This document shows positions 11,868 to 13,366 of a stretch of 13,366 bases of DNA, one piece after another. The translations under genes were made by a program, and so were the position numbers. The stretch's first letter is position 1. Each line of letters opens with the position of its first letter. The stretch spans positions 1 to 13,366 of the forward strand of contig JAQGIN010000359.1 of the NCBI GenBank assembly GCA_028291125.1, read 5' to 3'. Origin of the DNA: Caulobacter sp. GTDB taxonomy: Bacteria > Pseudomonadota > Alphaproteobacteria > Caulobacterales > Caulobacteraceae. The notes beneath the pieces are model-generated. The model was not told the origin of the DNA. It worked only from the letters and a program-made list of their open reading frames with translations, and made no database searches.

Positions 11868-13366
11868 CTAAGCCGCCGCGTCCGACCGCACCTGCACATA
11901 GCTGCCCGGGGCGTCCTCGATCGGGGGCAGGGGACCGGCCGCCGGATCACGAGCCGGGATCATGCGGCCCGACTGCTCGCCCAGCCATTTGGCCCAATGC
12001 GGCCACCACGAGCCGGCGAACTCCTTGGCCCCGGCCATCCAGCCCTCGACCGAGCCGGGCAGGTGGTCGTAGATCCAGTGCTGGTACTTCTGGGCCGCTG
12101 GCGGATTGATCACCCCGGCGATGTGCCCCGACCCCGCCAGCATGAAGGTCACCGGCCCGCCGAACAGCTTGGCCCCGCGATAGACGCTGCGATAGGGCGC
12201 GATGTGGTCGTCCTTGGACGACTGCACGAACACCGGGACCTTGACCTTGCCGAGGTCCAGCTTGACGCCGTCGAGGGTCAACTGGCCCTTGGCCAGGGCG
12301 TTGTCGTGATAGAAGTTGCGCAGATAGAACAGGTGCAGGGCCTTGGGCATCCGCGTCTGGTCGGCGTTCCAGAACAACAGGTCAAACGGCCGCGGCTCCT
12401 TGCCCAGCAGGTAGTTGTTGATGAAGAACGACCAGATCAGGTCGTTGCCGCGCAGGGCGTTGAAGGTGTCGGCCATCGACTTGCTGGGCAGGAAGCCGCC
12501 TTCCTGGTCCATCATCTTCTCGATCGACTTCAGCCAGGCCTCGTCGGTGAACAGCAGCAAGTCCCCAGCCTCGGAGAAGTCCTGCTGGGCGGCGAAGAAG
12601 GTGGCCGACTTGATCCGCTTGTCGCCCTTGGCCGCCATGTGGGCCAGGGCGCAGGACAGCAGGGTGCCGCCGATGCAATAGCCGACGGTGTTGACCTTGT
12701 CGGTCCCGCACTGGGTCATCACCTGCTGGGTGGCGTCATAGACCCCCTCGCGCAGATAGTCCTCGAAGGTCTTGTCGGCCAGGCGGGCGTCGGGATTGAC
12801 CCAGGAGGCGACGAACACCGTGAAGCCCTGGCTCGTCAGCCAGCGGATCATCGAGTTCTCGGGCCGCAGATCGAGGATGTAGAACTTGTTGATCCACGGC
12901 GGGAAGATCAGCAGCGGAATCTCGTGGACCTGGTCGGTGGTCGGCGAGAACTGGATCAGCTGCAGGATGTCGTTCTGATAGACCACCTTGCCGGGGGCGG
13001 TGGCGACGTTGTCGCCGACCTTGAACTTGGCCAGGTCGGTCTGGCTGATGGCCAGCTGGCCGCCGCCGCGCTCGAGATCGGCGGCGAAGTTCTCCATGCC
13101 GCGCACCAGGCTCTCGCCGTTGGTCTGCATCGCCTCGCGTAGGGCGGCGGGGTTGGAGACCAGGAAGTTCGACGGCGAGAAGGCGTCGGTCAGCATCTTC
13201 ATGAAGAACTCGACCCGGCGCTTGTCGGCCGGGTTCACGCCCTCGACGCTGGAGACCAGGCTGTTGAGCCAGTTCGAGCTCAGCAGATAGGACTGCTTCA
13301 TGACGTCGAACATCGGATTGGTCGCCCAGTCCGGGTCGGAAAACCGCTTGTCGCCCTTGCCGGGCG
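11868..13366 (-). CDS. phaC: Class I poly(3-hydroxyalkanoate) synthase PhaC, 5' end beyond the window
   Basis: PhaC polymerises 3-hydroxyacyl-CoA into polyhydroxyalkanoate at the granule surface. The visible 498 residues run to a TAG at 11868. The frame is open to the right edge, and the first residues (KRFSDPDWATNP before MFDVMKQSYLL) are the conserved class I region, so the ATG at 13313 is internal and the true start lies beyond the edge. Numbering the visible residues from the edge, the lipase-like box GYCIGG holds the nucleophile C230 (codon at 12675-12677), SSKDDHIAP holds the catalytic D386 and GSGHIAGVINPP holds H414. The C-terminus is complete. No phaA, phaB, phaR or phasin gene is in the window; the gene converges on the ABM gene across a hairpin. 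Confidence 0.96.
   Translation of the reverse strand, partial: PGKGDKRFSDPDWATNPMFDVMKQSYLLSSNWLNSLVSSVEGVNPADKRRVEFFMKMLTDAFSPSNFLVSNPAALREAMQTNGESLVRGMENFAADLERGGGQLAISQTDLAKFKVGDNVATAPGKVVYQNDILQLIQFSPTTDQVHEIPLLIFPPWINKFYILDLRPENSMIRWLTSQGFTVFVASWVNPDARLADKTFEDYLREGVYDATQQVMTQCGTDKVNTVGYCIGGTLLSCALAHMAAKGDKRIKSATFFAAQQDFSEAGDLLLFTDEAWLKSIEKMMDQEGGFLPSKSMADTFNALRGNDLIWSFFINNYLLGKEPRPFDLLFWNADQTRMPKALHLFYLRNFYHDNALAKGQLTLDGVKLDLGKVKVPVFVQSSKDDHIAPYRSVYRGAKLFGGPVTFMLAGSGHIAGVINPPAAQKYQHWIYDHLPGSVEGWMAGAKEFAGSWWPHWAKWLGEQSGRMIPARDPAAGPLPPIEDAPGSYVQVRSDAAA

Noticed and set aside
11853..13142. Plus-strand open frame of 429 codons opposite phaC
   Set aside because: PhaC on the other strand has its full catalytic triad and conserved regions; the opposite frame is compositionally biased and lacks a domain.

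Overview
The window is very GC-rich and every confident gene reads as an alphaproteobacterial, Caulobacterales-type core gene. The gene set and protein character (BamE with a long C-terminal tail, short type-2 ArgC, an IHF-alpha/MerR-like pair, and promoters fitting the Caulobacter housekeeping consensus TTGACGS-N10-14-GCTANAWC) point to Caulobacter or a close relative. This is a judgement from family resemblance; no search was run. I see no insertion sequence, prophage, CRISPR array, toxin pair or other obvious foreign DNA.

Layout. Bases 1-1000 (minus strand) hold the N-terminal part of a single-domain response regulator, cut by the left edge, and the outer-membrane assembly lipoprotein gene bamE. 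A compact divergent promoter region with nested dyad symmetry (1031-1061) separates bamE from a plus-strand run: a ubiquinol-cytochrome c chaperone (CBP3 family), a DUF177/YceD protein, plsX, fabH, ihfA and a MerR-like regulator (1122-5233). PlsX and FabH supply phospholipid precursors and start fatty-acid chains; plsX and fabH overlap by 4 bases and are probably co-translated. A tRNA-Pro(GGG) gene (5337-5413) with its own promoter and terminator follows.

Two small membrane-protein genes (DUF2842 and a GlsB/YeaQ-like protein) run convergently towards the tRNA. Diverging from them are heme A synthase (ctaA) and then a secreted PhoA-family alkaline phosphatase. The ribosomal operon rplM-rpsI has a good promoter preceded by a perfect 12-bp palindrome and ends in a textbook intrinsic terminator. 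argC starts only 24 bases beyond that terminator.

The right part holds soxR (minus strand) divergent from a small antibiotic-biosynthesis-monooxygenase (ABM) domain protein. The gap between them contains a recognisable SoxR operator inside a 19-bp-spaced promoter, so the ABM gene is very likely a SoxR target. Its leader has a 9-bp inverted repeat covering the Shine-Dalgarno sequence. The window ends inside phaC (class I polyhydroxyalkanoate synthase, minus strand), whose start lies beyond the right edge.

Themes: envelope building (bamE, plsX, fabH), respiratory-chain assembly (bc1 chaperone, heme A synthase), translation (rplM, rpsI, tRNA-Pro), nucleoid/regulatory proteins, phosphate and carbon storage (alkaline phosphatase, phaC), and redox response (SoxR and its target). 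I did not find a clearly new multi-gene system. The most interesting unexplained signals are regulatory: the SoxR-controlled ABM gene with its occluded ribosome site, the palindrome upstream of rplM, the symmetric bamE/chaperone promoter, and the repeat before the alkaline phosphatase.
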